Origin: Roseovarius pelagicus
GTDB taxonomy: Bacteria; Pseudomonadota; Alphaproteobacteria; Rhodobacterales; Rhodobacteraceae
Reading direction: 5' to 3'
DNA: 64,000 nt
NCBI RefSeq assembly: GCF_025639885.1
Contig: NZ_CP106738.1
Span: forward strand, 2,046,001-2,110,000
Position 1 is the stretch's first letter; each line of letters opens with the position of its first letter. This document shows, in pieces, positions 26,408-38,521 of this stretch. Under the pieces are notes generated by a model. That model searched no databases, was not told where the DNA came from, and saw only the letters and a program-made list of their open reading frames with translations. The translations under genes were made by a program, and so were the position numbers.

Positions 26408-27951
26408 ATGAACGGACAGATGAACAGACGTGGATTGCTGAAGACGACCGGCGCTGCCGCGCTGGCGCTTGCGGCAGGTCCTTTTGGCGGTTCCATGGCG
26501 CAGGCCACACCCCAGAAGGGGGGCACTTTCGTGCTGCGATCCCCGGCGGCCATACCGGAGACAGTTTCGACCCGATCAGCTTCAGCGATTTGTTCATGGC
26601 CATTTTGGGGTCAGGTGCCGTCTATAGCCGCCTGACCGAAGTGGATGCCGATGGCAATGTCACCGCCGGTCTGGCCGAAAGCTGGGAAGCCTCGCCAGAT
26701 GCCGCAGTCTGGACGTTTCAGTTGCGCAAGGGTGTCGAGTTTCACAACGGCAAGCCCTTTACCGCAGAGGATGTGATCGCATCGATTGACCATCACCGCG
26801 GTGAAGATTCGAAATCACCGATCAAGCAGATCGTCGATCCGATCCTGACGATGGAAGCCCCCGACCCGCATACGGTCGTGATCACACTGGATGGCGGCAA
26901 CGCCGATTTCGCGTTCCTGCTGTTTGATTATCACCTGTGCATGATGCCCTCGGATGCCATCGGTCAGGGGATCGGCACCGGTGGTTACATGGTTGACAGC
27001 TTCGAACCCGGCGTGCGGGCCGTGGCCAAGCGCAACCCGAACTATTTCAAGGGCGATAGCCGCGCGCATTTCGATTCAATCGAGCTGATCAACATGGTTG
27101 ATCCGGCGGCGCGGTCGAATGCGTTGTTGTCGGGTGGGGTGGATTTCATCGCACAGGCCGATCTCAAAACGCTCAAGCGCCTATCCGCGGCTCCTGGCGT
27201 CGTCATCAACGAGCAGCCCGGCACCAAGCATTTCATGTTCCAGATGATCACCACGCAGGACCCGTTTACGGACAACCACGTGCGCGAGGCGCTGAAATAC
27301 GCAGTCGACCGGCAGAGCATTCTGGACAAGGTACTGGTGGGTCACGGCCAGATTGGTAACGACCAGCCCATCGGTCCGGCCAATCGGTATCACGACCCCA
27401 ATCTGGCCCAGCGCCCCTATGATCCCGACAAGGCACGATTCCACCTCAAAAAGGCCGGAATGGAGGATCTGTCAGTTGATCTGGCCACCTCTGATGGTGC
27501 CTTTGTCGGGGCCGTGGATATGGCGGTGCTGTTCCGCGAGAGCGCAGCGCCCGCTGGTATCAATGTCGAGGTGGACCGTGTGCCCGGCGATGGCTACTGG
27601 AGCGACATCTGGCGCAAGCGGGCATTCTGCGCGAGCTATTCGTCAGGCCGCGCGACCGAGGACTGGATCCTGTCGTCATCCTATCTGTCGGGTGTGCCGT
27701 GGAATGCGACCCAATGGGGCAACGAGGCATTCGACAAGCTGCTGGTTGCCGCCCGGACCGAACTGGACGATGCAAAACGGCGCGAAATGTACGGCGAAAT
27801 GCAGCGCCTGATCAGTCAGGATGGTGGCGTAATCGCCCCGATCTTTACCAATCACGTCGAAGCGCATAACGAGAAACTGGCACATGATGACGTTGGCACT
27901 GTCATGGAAATGGACAGCGGCCTGCTGATTGAACGTTGGTGGTTCTCGTAA
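26408..27951 (+). pseudogene. Dipeptide-type ABC binding protein, broken by a one-base frameshift
   Basis: The first frame (from ATG 26408, after GGAGGAAAC) gives a signal peptide, NRRGLLKTTGAAALALAAG with a twin-arginine-like NRRGLL, then KGGTFVL, and leaves the family frame at about 26537. The rest continues one frame over as IPGGHTGDSFDPISFSDLFM and onward without interruption to 27951 (LTEVDADGNVTAGLAESWEA, then FQLRKGVEFHNGKPF). Between codon CTG (26534-26536) and ATC (26539) there are two bases where three are expected, so one base is missing, probably a G from a GG. Repaired, it is a DppA/OppA-type binding protein of about 514 residues. Either a real null mutation or a sequencing error. 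Confidence 0.8.
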
Positions 27952-27996
27952 CGCCTGCGATTTAGAAACTGACCAGAAAACCAGATAAGGCCCGGC

Positions 27997-28950
27997 ATGA
28001 CTCCAGCTGTTAAACTCATACTCCAACGGCTGTTGCTGGGCCTTGTGACTTTGATTGTCGTCTCGATGGTCATTTTTGCGGCTGTCGAGTTTCTGCCCGG
28101 CGATCTGGCCGAGGCCACATTGGGACAAGAAGCAACCGAAGAAACCGTAGCCGCCATCCGGCGCGAACTGGGCCTCGACCGCCCCCCGGTCGAACGGTAC
28201 TTCGTCTGGCTGGGTAACATTCTGCAAGGCGATCTTGGCGTGTCTTACGCCAATGGCCGCGCGATCACCGAGATCATGGGCACACGCGCACAAAACACGC
28301 TGTTTCTGGCGGCGATGGTCGCGGTCATCGCGGTGCCCATCGCAGTGGGTCTTGGTATTGTCGCCGCGCTCTATCGCAATTCTTTTGTCGACCGATTCAT
28401 CAACCTGATCTCCCTGTCCGCCATTTCGATACCGGAGTTCCTGATTGCCTATCTGCTGATCGTCACGCTCAGCCGCAGTGGGCTGTTCCCGTCGTTTGTG
28501 GTGATTGATGCAACGACGACGCTGGGAACTCGTATCTATCAAAGCATCCTGCCCGCGCTGGCGCTTACGTTTGTGGTGAGCGCGCACATGATGCGGATGA
28601 CCCGTGCATCGATCATCAATGTGCTGTCCTCTGCCTATGTCGAGATGGCGCATATCAAGGGCGCCCCGCGTCCAAAGGTGATCATGGCACACGCCCTGCC
28701 CAATGCACTGGCACCGATCATCAATGTGATCGCCATCAATCTGGCGTGGCTGGTGGTGGGTGTCGTCGTGGTCGAGGTGATCTTTGTCTATCCCGGCCTC
28801 GGTCAATTGATGGTCGACAGCGTGGCCAAGCGCGACATCCCGGTGGTGCAAGCATGCAGCCTGTTCTTCGCCAGCGTTTATATCCTGCTCAACCTGGCCG
28901 CCGACATCGGGGCTACGCTCAGCAATCCGCGTCTGCGGCACGCGACATGA
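27997..28950 (+). CDS. ABC importer permease, DppB-like
   Basis: 317 residues with six membrane segments. The N terminus has the family pattern AVEFLPGDLAEATLGQEAT. The cytoplasmic EAA-like loop reads VEMAHIKGAPRPKVIMAHAL followed by PNALAPIINV. Transports a peptide or opine-like solute with the next genes. The stop overlaps an ATG of the next permease, though I prefer a slightly later start there. Confidence 0.87.
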   Translation: MTPAVKLILQRLLLGLVTLIVVSMVIFAAVEFLPGDLAEATLGQEATEETVAAIRRELGLDRPPVERYFVWLGNILQGDLGVSYANGRAITEIMGTRAQNTLFLAAMVAVIAVPIAVGLGIVAALYRNSFVDRFINLISLSAISIPEFLIAYLLIVTLSRSGLFPSFVVIDATTTLGTRIYQSILPALALTFVVSAHMMRMTRASIINVLSSAYVEMAHIKGAPRPKVIMAHALPNALAPIINVIAINLAWLVVGVVVVEVIFVYPGLGQLMVDSVAKRDIPVVQACSLFFASVYILLNLAADIGATLSNPRLRHAT

Positions 28951-28961
28951 TGGAGGCGAGC

Positions 28962-29786
28962 ATGGAACGGTTGGCGGTTTTGCGCACAGCACCGGTTTCG
29001 GCATGGTTCGGGATCATCGTCATATTGGGCTATATCTTTGTGGCCCTGTTTGCACCTTGGATCGCACCCTTTGGCGAACATGAGATCGTCGGAGATCAGT
29101 ATCAGCTATGGGATAGCACCCATTTGCTGGGCACGGATAATCTTGGTCGCGATATGCTTTCACGTATTCTGTTCGGCGCGCGCAATACGATTGGCATCGC
29201 ACTGTCGGCGACAGTCATCACCTTTATCATCGGCGTCGTCTTTGGCCTTCTGGCGGCCACGTTGGGCGGTATTGTCGATCAGGTGCTCAGCCGGATCGTC
29301 GACGTGATGATGGCAATCCCACTCTTTATCGCAGCACTGCTGCTGCTGACTATCGTCGGCACGTCGATCTTTAACATGGTCGCGGTCATCGCCATCCTTG
29401 AGGCCACCCGCGTTTACCGCCTGACGCGTGCGGTGGCCAAGGATGTGGTCGTGTTGGATTTCATCGAATCCGCGCGCCTGAGGGGGGAGAAGCTACCCTA
29501 TCTTTTACGCTCTGAGATCCTGCCCAACATCACCGCGCCACTGGCGGCAGAATTCGGACTGCGGTTCTGCTTTGTATTCCTGCTGATTGCGGCGCTTTCG
29601 TTCCTTGGGCTGGGCATTCAGCCGCCCACGGCAGATTGGGGATCCATGGTGCGCGAAAATTCATCGCTTATTACCTTTGGCGATATCACACCGCTCTTGC
29701 CTGCAGCAGCTATCGGCCTGCTGACGATTGCGGTCAATTTCGTGGTGGACTGGATGCTGTTTCGCGCCAGCGGATTGCAGGATTGA
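28962..29786 (+). CDS. ABC importer permease, DppC-like
   Basis: About 274 residues. An N-terminal membrane segment is followed by HLLGTDNLGRDMLSRILFGA, the DppC/OppC hallmark. The EAA loop is FIESARLRGEKLPYLLRSEI, and the C terminus is FLGLGIQPPTADWGSMV. I set the start at ATG 28962 because GGAGG lies five bases upstream. ATG 28947, overlapping the previous stop, is the alternative. Confidence 0.85.
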   Translation: MERLAVLRTAPVSAWFGIIVILGYIFVALFAPWIAPFGEHEIVGDQYQLWDSTHLLGTDNLGRDMLSRILFGARNTIGIALSATVITFIIGVVFGLLAATLGGIVDQVLSRIVDVMMAIPLFIAALLLLTIVGTSIFNMVAVIAILEATRVYRLTRAVAKDVVVLDFIESARLRGEKLPYLLRSEILPNITAPLAAEFGLRFCFVFLLIAALSFLGLGIQPPTADWGSMVRENSSLITFGDITPLLPAAAIGLLTIAVNFVVDWMLFRASGLQD

Positions 29787-29791
29787 ATGGC

Positions 29792-31406
29792 ATGAGTGAT
29801 CGACCTCTCCCCCTCTTGGATATCAAGGGCCTGACGCTGGAAGCCAAAGTAAACGGCGTCTGGTCGGACATCGTGCATGGCGTTGATCTAAGCCTGAACC
29901 GGGGCGAAGTTCTGGGCCTGATCGGCGAGTCCGGCGCCGGTAAATCCACCATAGGACTGGCCGCGATGGGATTCGCGCGAAACGGCTGCCGGATCAGCGG
30001 CGGCAGTGTTTTGTTCGATGGGCAGGATCTGGTCAGCATCAGCGACCGCAAACGCCGCCGCCTGCGTGGCAGCCGGATCGCCTATGTCGCCCAATCGGCC
30101 GCCGCCGCGTTCAACCCCGCCTATTCCCTGATGCGCCAATACTGCGAATCTCCGGTACGCTTTGGCCTGAGGGGTCGCGACGAGGCCGAAGCGGATGCCA
30201 AGGCACTCTATGAAAAAATGCAATTGCCGACGCCGCATGAGATAGGTTTTCGCTATCCGCATCAGGTCTCGGGCGGGCAACTGCAGCGCGCCATGACGGC
30301 GATGGCGATGTCGTGCCGACCTGACCTGATCATTTTTGATGAACCGACGACCGCGCTGGACGTGACAACGCAAATTCAGGTGCTTGGTACGATCCGCAAC
30401 ATTGTCCGAGAGTTCAACACCGCCGCGCTCTATATCACTCATGATCTGGCTGTCGTCGCGCAGATGGCCGACCGGATAAAGGTGTTACGTCATGGCAAGG
30501 AAGTGGAAGAGGCGGAAACGCACACCATGCTGGCCACCCCCCAAGCCGAATATACAAAGACCCTCTGGGCTGTCCGCGAGTTCCGCAAGGCCGCGCAGCC
30601 CGCCCCTGCGCGCGACGCGGTTCCGCTAGCGTCTCTGCGAAATGTGACTGCATCCTACGGGCCTATCGATGTTCTGAGCGACATTAGTTTCGACGTGCAT
30701 CGCCGCCGAACACTGGCGGTTGTCGGAGAATCCGGTAGCGGAAAATCCACTGCCGCCCGCTGCCTGACAGGCCTGTTGCCACCAAAGCAGGGCGAGGTCT
30801 TGTTCGAGGGGCATCCGCTTGCCTCTGATTTCCGCAAACGCAGCCTGTCGGACCTACGGCGAATCCAGATGATCTATCAGATGGCCGAGACCGCGCTGAA
30901 CCCGCGCAAGCGGATCGGTGACATTATTGGCCGCCCCGTTTCACAGTATCTGGGGCTGAATGCCAAAGCCCGCAAAGAACGGGTGCGTGAACTGTTACGC
31001 CTGATCGAAATGGAACCGGATGAGTTCATCAATCGCACGCCGCCCAGCCTGTCGGGGGGCCAGAAACAACGTATCGGTATTGCGCGCGCGCTGGCAGCAG
31101 AGCCGGACCTGATCATTTGCGATGAGGTCACATCAGCGCTGGATCAAGTGGTCGCGGAAGGGATGTTGAAACTGCTCGACCGGTTACAGGCCGAGTTAGG
31201 CGTTTCCTATATGTTCATCACACATGATATCCAGACCGTTCGCGCAATCGCAGATGATGTGATTGTCATGCAGCACGGGCGAGATCGTCGAAGCCAATGA
31301 CGTCGACTCGATCCTGACGAACCCGCAGCAGGACTACACACGTAAGCTGCTGAAATCTGTTCCCGAAATGGATGCCGGCTGGTTGGAAAAGCAACTGGCG
31401 GACTAG
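29792..31406 (+). pseudogene. Fused two-domain ABC ATPase (DppD-DppF-like), frameshifted near its C terminus
   Basis: Two complete ATPase domains in one chain. First: Walker A GESGAGKST, signature VSGGQLQRAM, Walker B LIIFDEPTTALD. Second: GESGSGKST, LSGGQKQRIGIARA, LIICDEVTSALD, and the switch His in FITHDIQ. After VIVMQHG the frame is lost at about 31275: cacgggcgag is read where cacggcgag would continue HGEIVEANDVDSILTNPQQD to a stop at 31406. One extra G in a G run therefore replaces about 45 C-terminal residues by five and a stop at 31300. Both nucleotide-binding domains remain intact, so function may survive. Sequencing error is possible. Confidence 0.8.
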
Positions 31407-31475
31407 CGGGTAACATCGCGCAATGCGAGGTAATCGCCGCCTCCGCCACCTACCCGTGGGCGACCCGATCTTCCG

Positions 31476-32336
31476 CTATGTGTCGAGGAAACAATTCGTG
31501 ACGTTGCTCCACTCAGACTTGGTCAAGCCATCTTTGTTCGCGATCATCCAGTAGGACTCTTGCGGCTCCAGCATATGTTCCGACACGCGGATCAGTTTGC
31601 CTTGGTCTAACAACGGGGTGCAAAGCGGCAGAGAGGCAAGCAGCACGCCCGCACCAGATAGCGCCGCCGAAAGCGCGGCAGAGAAGCTGTCAAATCGCAA
31701 TTTGGGCACAGGCGTTATCGGATCACCTGTATGGCGCGCCCACTCGTGCCAACCGAGCCGCGGCCCCGAGAGCGCAAGCCGCGGCAGTTCCAGCCATGAG
31801 CCGTGTCCAGCCATGAGTTCGGGCGCGACAACAGGGCTGATCTGTTCTGCAAAGAGTGGAACCTTGTGGTGATTTCGACCTTCACCAATGCCGTATTGCA
31901 CACGGATTGTGGTATCCAGAAAATTGTCCTCTGCCTGTAGCACCATCGTGGATAACACGATTTGCGCGCTGTGTTTGCTCTGCCAGTTTCGAAGTCTTGG
32001 TGACAACCACAACTCGTTCACAGACGCGCTTGCAGAAATTGTGATCTTGTCGCGCTGAATACCAAACAGCTCTTCATAACTTTCGTCGAGACTACGAAAC
32101 GCTGCGGTGACATAGGGCAGCCATGCCTCGCCCTCGACGCTGAGGGTGACGCCGCGCGCGTCGCGCACAAACAATCGCGACCCGATGCGTTTCTCTAGAT
32201 TGGAAATCCGTTGGCTGATCGAGGCCTGAGTGACATTACATTCTTTCGCCGCTGCTGTGAAACTTCCGGTTCGGCCCGCGCGCTCAAACGCACGTACCCA
32301 GTCAAGCGGGACGTTGTTCAACGACATATCAGGCAT
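31476..32336 (-). CDS. LysR-family regulator, divergent from the TmpA-like gene
   Basis: About 286 residues. Helix-turn-helix TGSFTAAAKECNVTQASISQ with the LEKRIGSRLFVRDARG linker, then a co-inducer-binding domain. The N-terminal pattern NNVPLDWVRAFERAGRTGSF resembles GcvA-type LysR proteins. Start uncertain: ATG 32336, ATG 32327 and GTG 32348 are all in frame, with no strong ribosome site. Its divergent position about 100 bp from the phosphonate-type oxygenase pair suggests it controls that pair. Confidence 0.87.
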   Translation of the reverse strand: MPDMSLNNVPLDWVRAFERAGRTGSFTAAAKECNVTQASISQRISNLEKRIGSRLFVRDARGVTLSVEGEAWLPYVTAAFRSLDESYEELFGIQRDKITISASASVNELWLSPRLRNWQSKHSAQIVLSTMVLQAEDNFLDTTIRVQYGIGEGRNHHKVPLFAEQISPVVAPELMAGHGSWLELPRLALSGPRLGWHEWARHTGDPITPVPKLRFDSFSAALSAALSGAGVLLASLPLCTPLLDQGKLIRVSEHMLEPQESYWMIANKDGLTKSEWSNVTNCFLDT

Positions 32337-32387
32337 AAGAAAATCCACATCTCAGATTAAAATTATATTGATTGTGTTTATACGTGA

Positions 32388-34168
<1,781 letters not shown>

Positions 34169-34319
34169 AACATTGGCGATGTTGTACTTGGCAAACCTAG
34201 CCTTGAAAGCTGATCGGTAGATGCCTCTCTATCTATCTACTTGGCAGTCGCTGTTTCGATCCCCGTACGTTTCACCATCAATCTAAGGGGCGTTGGCTTG
34301 GCGGGAACGCAGCCACTTG

Positions 34320-34359
34320 AATCGGAAGCCCGGCGCCAGTCAGTGTCGGGCTTCCGATT
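34320..34359. terminator. 15-bp-stem hairpin downstream of the TmpB-like gene
   Basis: AATCGGAAGCCCGGC (34320-34334) and GTCGGGCTTCCGATT (34345-34359) pair over 15 positions with a single G-T-type pair, around a 10-base loop. No T-run follows on either strand, so it may be a factor-dependent terminator, an mRNA-end stabiliser or a dispersed repeat rather than a classic intrinsic terminator. Confidence 0.5.
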
Positions 34360-34564
34360 CCGGAGCCGATACAAATATTTTGGGAAAAATTCCTAAGATA
34401 TTGAATTTAAAACAATACTTTCTCCAGGGAGAGAATTATAGGTGGTGGAAGCCCGATTTCCGCCATCCTGAAACTGCTCCCAGTTTCTCGATACTTGGAG
34501 CCTGATCGGGTCAGAAGACTATGAAAGGCCCGTGACCCCAGTGATGGCTTTGTCTCTGGCTGCC

Positions 34565-34790
34565 TGTACTGGGGCGGTGATTTCATTCGCCGCACACAGT
34601 TGTTGGTGTGGTTCAATTATCTGTTCTACTTGTTGCCGGAGATAGGCGTCGTGCTCTCGCCGCTGACGGCCGAGGGGATCGGTCTGCACGAAAGCACCTA
34701 TACCGCTGAGATCTATCGCGCCGGAATCGAAAATGTGGATCGCAGGACGCCATGGTTCGGCGAAAGGTCAGCAGCCTCGATCGAGACCCA
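34565..34790 (+). pseudogene. Relic of a polar-amino-acid ABC permease
   Basis: One frame reads DFIRRTQLLVWFNYLFYLLP, EIGVVLSPLTAEGIGLHEST, then YTAEIYRAGIENVDRRTPW. This matches the central EAA-loop region of GltK/HisM-type permeases (usual form YIDFIRGTPLLVQL...LSPLTAAIIGLGLHESAYTAEIYRAGI). It is flanked by unrelated sequence on both sides and covers only about 75 of some 220 residues, so it is a leftover of a lost transporter. Confidence 0.65.
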
Positions 34791-35015
34791 ATCAACAGAC
34801 AGAAACATGACGGGGCTCTACACCTGAACCGTCCGTATCAGAGCGTAGGTTCGCTCACCAAAACGCCGATTCTCAAAAACATAAAGCCTCATTACATCTA
34901 CGCTAGTCGCAGCAATCCTCACGTTTCTGATATTTTATCGGCGCCGACGCGATTTTAGCGTCACAGGTACAACAACGACCGAGCGCAGACTCGGAATCAA
35001 CAAGGAGACAAGACT

Positions 35016-36047
35016 ATGCTCTATACCTACTCCCAAATCGTCAGCCGTGCTTCGGGCGCTCTGACCGCAGCAGCTCTCGCCGCCGCGCTGAACGTGTTGC
35101 CCGATGTTGCGGCAGCGCAGGACAAAATCAACTGCATTTTCCCCTTCTGGTATGGCAACGCGCCGATCTTCGTGGCCCAGGAAGAAGGCTATTTTGAAAG
35201 CGAAGGGCTGAAGGTGACGACCTCGTTCGACAATGATCGGGCCAATGTGTTGCCCGCCATGGCAAACGGGTCAATCGATTGCACCATACGCACCATCGGT
35301 GAATCCATGTCACGCCCGCGTCAGTCCGACACTACAGGTAGAGTGATCGGTACGATCGACATTTCCGTGGGCGCTGATGGTGTGGTCGCGGCGGGCGACG
35401 TCCAGTCGGTGGCAGATCTGATCGGCAAAACGATGGCAGGGGAAATCAATCACCCCGGCACCACGCTGGTGCAACACGCGTTGTCACAGATCGGGCGCAG
35501 CATCGAGGATGTGAACATTCAGCTCGTTGCTACCGACGATTCCGCCGCGGTGTTTGAGGACTCCAGTGTATCCGCTGTTGCCACGTGGGAACCGATGATG
35601 AGTTCGATCGTGAAAGGCACGTCGCGCGAGGGCGCGCATATTCTGCTCAGCTCCGCTGATTACGAGGGGTTGATCACCGATGTGATCATCGTGCGCACCG
35701 AAGATTACGAGGAAAACCCACAGAAATACGCTAAGTTTCTGCGCGGCATTTATCGGGCGATTGATCTCTACGCCGAAGACCCCGACAAATTCATCTCTAT
35801 TGCTGCACCGTTCTTCGACACGTCTGACGATGAGATGAAAGAGGCGCTTCAAGGGATGAAATACACGTCCTACGAGGAAAGCGTCGCCTACCTTCCCGGC
35901 CCCGATGGCGAGGGCAAGCTGAAAGACGTTCTGGAAGCGTTCAACGACATTAACGTGACGCTCGACTTGCAGGACGGCCCGCTACCCTATCAGCCCTATG
36001 TCGACGGCAGCCTGTTGCAGGGTCTGTTCGACGGCGCCGAGCGCTGA
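35016..36047 (+). CDS. Periplasmic binding protein, NMT1/THI5-SsuA-TauA type
   Basis: 343 residues with a Sec-type signal peptide (AALAAALNVLPDVAAAQ). The mature part opens INCIFPFWYGNAPIFVAQEE followed by GYFESEGLKV, the classical start of binding proteins of the nitrate/taurine/thiamine-precursor class. Binds a small sulfonate, phosphonate, nitrate-like or pyrimidine-like solute; the ligand cannot be read. First gene of an operon of six, with AAGGAGA eight bases before the ATG. It lies 847 bp after the TmpB-like gene, so a role in phosphonate uptake is possible but not shown. Confidence 0.82.
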   Translation: MLYTYSQIVSRASGALTAAALAAALNVLPDVAAAQDKINCIFPFWYGNAPIFVAQEEGYFESEGLKVTTSFDNDRANVLPAMANGSIDCTIRTIGESMSRPRQSDTTGRVIGTIDISVGADGVVAAGDVQSVADLIGKTMAGEINHPGTTLVQHALSQIGRSIEDVNIQLVATDDSAAVFEDSSVSAVATWEPMMSSIVKGTSREGAHILLSSADYEGLITDVIIVRTEDYEENPQKYAKFLRGIYRAIDLYAEDPDKFISIAAPFFDTSDDEMKEALQGMKYTSYEESVAYLPGPDGEGKLKDVLEAFNDINVTLDLQDGPLPYQPYVDGSLLQGLFDGAER

Positions 36048-36060
36048 TCCAAGTCAAACC

Positions 36061-36101
36061 GTTTGCCACTCCGGCGCTGGCTGACAGGCCGGGGTGGCAA
36101 C
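36061..36101 (+). promoter_or_regulatory. Intercistronic hairpin after the binding-protein gene
   Basis: TTGCCACTCCGGC (36063-36075) pairs with GCCGGGGTGGCAA (36088-36100) with one mismatch, loop of 12 bases, no T-run. As at 10319, it lies directly after the binding-protein gene and before the permease gene, consistent with differential mRNA stability. Confidence 0.6.
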
Positions 36102-36152
36102 CAGCCCAAATTTCTCTGGCCTAATCCGCCGATCCATCTGGGAGATCCCGCT

Positions 36153-36941
36153 TTGTCCGTTTCACTCTTTGCCTTTCGCAGCACGCTTGGCCGCCGTACT
36201 CAGCTTTTGCTTGGCATATTCGGTTTTGCTCTGTTCCTGCTTATCTGGCATCTGACCGCGATATCAGGGGTCATCCGCCCCGAGTTTTTGCCCACGCCCC
36301 TGTCGGTGGCCGAGGCCTTTGTCCGTCTGTTCACGGAACGGGATTTTGCCAGCGATGTGCTGATCAGCGTGGGTCGGGTCTGGTTCGCCTTTTTACTGTC
36401 GGTGGTGATCGCCTTGCCGCTGGGTCTGCTGATGAGCACCTATCGCGCCGTGGGAGCCGTGCTTGAGCCGTTCATCGACTTCGTGCGCTATCTGCCCGTG
36501 CCCGCCTTGGTGCCGCTACTGGTGATCTGGTTCGGCGTCGGAGAGGCGTCAAAGATCGCGGTACTCTGGATGGGAACGTTTTTTCAGCTGATCCTGCTGA
36601 TTGCAGACGACACAAAGAGGGTCCCGGGCGAATATATCGAATCCGGCCATACGCTGGGCGCCAGCAACGGCCAGATCATGCGCCATATCATCATTCCCGC
36701 CGCGCTGCCCAATATGGTGGACAATCTGCGGATCACGTTGGGTTGGTGCTGGACATATCTGATCATCGCCGAAATCGTGGCAGCCAATTCCGGCATCGGC
36801 CATGTGATCTGGTCGCTGCGCCGTTTCGTCAAGACACCCGAGGTCATGGCTGGAATCATCGCCATCGGCATCATCGGCCTCCTGACCGATCAGGCCTTCC
36901 GATTGGCTCACAAGAAGCTCTTCCCCTTTCTGCGCAGGTGA
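36153..36941 (+). CDS. ABC importer permease, SsuC/TauC type
   Basis: About 262 residues with six membrane segments. The EAA loop is IESGHTLGASNGQIMRHIII followed by PAALPNMVDNLR, and AEIVAANSGIGHVIW is the conserved late segment of the family. The likely start is TTG at 36153, eight bases after GGGAG. An ATG at 36063 is in frame but lies inside the hairpin and would add 30 hydrophilic residues before the first membrane segment. Confidence 0.85.
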   Translation: MSVSLFAFRSTLGRRTQLLLGIFGFALFLLIWHLTAISGVIRPEFLPTPLSVAEAFVRLFTERDFASDVLISVGRVWFAFLLSVVIALPLGLLMSTYRAVGAVLEPFIDFVRYLPVPALVPLLVIWFGVGEASKIAVLWMGTFFQLILLIADDTKRVPGEYIESGHTLGASNGQIMRHIIIPAALPNMVDNLRITLGWCWTYLIIAEIVAANSGIGHVIWSLRRFVKTPEVMAGIIAIGIIGLLTDQAFRLAHKKLFPFLRR

Positions 36942-36944
36942 CAC

Positions 36945-37745
36945 ATGACCCATTTTCTGGAAATTGAAAACATCGCCAAGACCTATTGGTCCGATGATGG
37001 CAAGACCGAAACCAAGGTAGTCCTGCCCCTGACCATGGGCATCCGCGAAGGCGAGATGGTTATGTTCCTCGGGCCCTCAGGCTGTGGCAAAACCACCCTG
37101 ATGCGGATCGTCGGGGGGCTGGAAACGCGCGATCATGGCATCATCCGGCTGGAGGGAGAGGAACTGGGAGGCCCCAACCGCCGTCGGGGCATGGTGTTTC
37201 AATCCTATTCGTCATTTCCATGGCTGAGCGTGCGCGAGAACATCAAGTTCGGCACACGCTACCGCAAGGATATCACTGCGACGGAAAAGAACGAGGTCAC
37301 TGACCACTACATGCATATGGTTGGCCTGACGAAATACAGGGATTTCTACACCAACAAGATTTCGGGGGGCATGCGCCAACGGGTTGCGATCGCGCGCACA
37401 CTGGCCTCGTCGCCGCAGGTTCTGCTGATGGATGAACCGTTCGGCGCGCTGGACGCCCAGACACGCGAACATCTTCAACTTCAGCTGATGGATATCAACA
37501 CCGAGGAAAAGAAGACCACGATTTTCGTCACCCATGACGTCGAGGAGGCGATCCTTCTGGCCAACCGCATTGTCATCTTCTCGGCCCGGCCGGCCCGCGT
37601 GGTCAAGGAAATCGACGTCGATGCCATCATTCCCGTCGAAGATCGCCGCAACGGTACTGCCGATATGAAAACCTTTTTCGATCTGCGGTCCGACATTCAC
37701 AAGATTATCCGCGATCAGTACGCGGAAACACTTCAGGAGGCATGA
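36945..37745 (+). CDS. ABC importer ATPase, SsuB/TauB type
   Basis: 266 residues. Walker A GPSGCGKTT, signature ISGGMRQRVAIARTLASSPQ, Walker B VLLMDEPFGALDAQTR, switch His in FVTHDVEEA. The C-terminal FSARPARVVKEIDVD is typical of nitrate/sulfonate-type importers. Its stop overlaps the next gene by 4 bp. Confidence 0.88.
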   Translation: MTHFLEIENIAKTYWSDDGKTETKVVLPLTMGIREGEMVMFLGPSGCGKTTLMRIVGGLETRDHGIIRLEGEELGGPNRRRGMVFQSYSSFPWLSVRENIKFGTRYRKDITATEKNEVTDHYMHMVGLTKYRDFYTNKISGGMRQRVAIARTLASSPQVLLMDEPFGALDAQTREHLQLQLMDINTEEKKTTIFVTHDVEEAILLANRIVIFSARPARVVKEIDVDAIIPVEDRRNGTADMKTFFDLRSDIHKIIRDQYAETLQEA

Positions 37746-38521
37746 ACATGACAGGTGTACTGGACGGCAAGCGTGCGGTCATAACAGGCGCGAACCGGGG
37801 TATTGGCCTTGGCGTGGCCGAAGGGTTTCTGGAGGCAGGCGCCGATCTGACCATCGTGGCACTGGAAGAGGACGTGACGAAGGTGGCTGCCGATCTGTCC
37901 GACCAATTCGGACGCGAAGTGCGTGGCCTGCAATGTGATATCTCGAATCTTGGCCAGGTCGACGCCTTGGCTGTTCAATTGGACGGGTTGGACATTCTGA
38001 TCAACAATGCCGGGTTCGAGTACATCACTCCGATTCAGGATCCGTCGCAACGCGTGGACGACGTGTTCCGGCAAGTGGTGGAAACCAACGTAATCGGAAC
38101 GTTTTCGGTGACCCGCAAACTGCTGCCCAAACTCGCCGATGGTGGGCGGATCGTGAACACCGCCTCCATGTGGGGCAAGACCGCAGTGGCAGAGTTTTCT
38201 GCCTATTGCGCCTCAAAGCACGCGGTGATCGGTCTAACCCGATCCCTGTCGCAGGAGCTGGCGCCGCGCGGAATTTCCGTGAATGCCGTTTGCCCCGGCT
38301 GGGTGCGGACCATGGCGTCGATGCGCTCACTCGCCTTCATGGCCGCGCGGCAGGAACGGACCGAAGCGGATCTGCTGGAGGAAATCGTGGCAGGACAGGC
38401 TCTGGACGGGCTGATGGAGCCGCGCGACATGGCCGCGATGTATGTGTTCTTGGCCGGTCCCGCAGCGGCCAATATCACCGGGCAATCCTTTACGGTGGAT
38501 CGCGGGGAATTGATGCAATGA
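37742..38521 (+). CDS. Short-chain dehydrogenase/reductase
   Basis: 259 residues. TGANRGIGLGVAEG binds the nucleotide, INNAG is the conserved turn, and Ser (NTASMWG) plus YCASK (Tyr/Lys) form the active site; the C terminus ends NITGQSFTVDRGE. An NAD(P)-dependent alcohol/ketone oxidoreductase of unknown substrate, translationally coupled to the transporter ATPase before it and to a second SDR after it. Confidence 0.85.
   Translation: MNMTGVLDGKRAVITGANRGIGLGVAEGFLEAGADLTIVALEEDVTKVAADLSDQFGREVRGLQCDISNLGQVDALAVQLDGLDILINNAGFEYITPIQDPSQRVDDVFRQVVETNVIGTFSVTRKLLPKLADGGRIVNTASMWGKTAVAEFSAYCASKHAVIGLTRSLSQELAPRGISVNAVCPGWVRTMASMRSLAFMAARQERTEADLLEEIVAGQALDGLMEPRDMAAMYVFLAGPAAANITGQSFTVDRGELMQ

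Larger units (their letters stand above)
34169..35015. other. 847-bp stretch without an intact gene
   Basis: Contains a long perfect-looking hairpin (34320-34359), a truncated amino-acid-permease relic (about 34565-34790), and an AT-richer leader upstream of the binding-protein gene at 35016, whose ribosome site is AAGGAGA. I see no other convincing coding frame. Confidence 0.6.
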
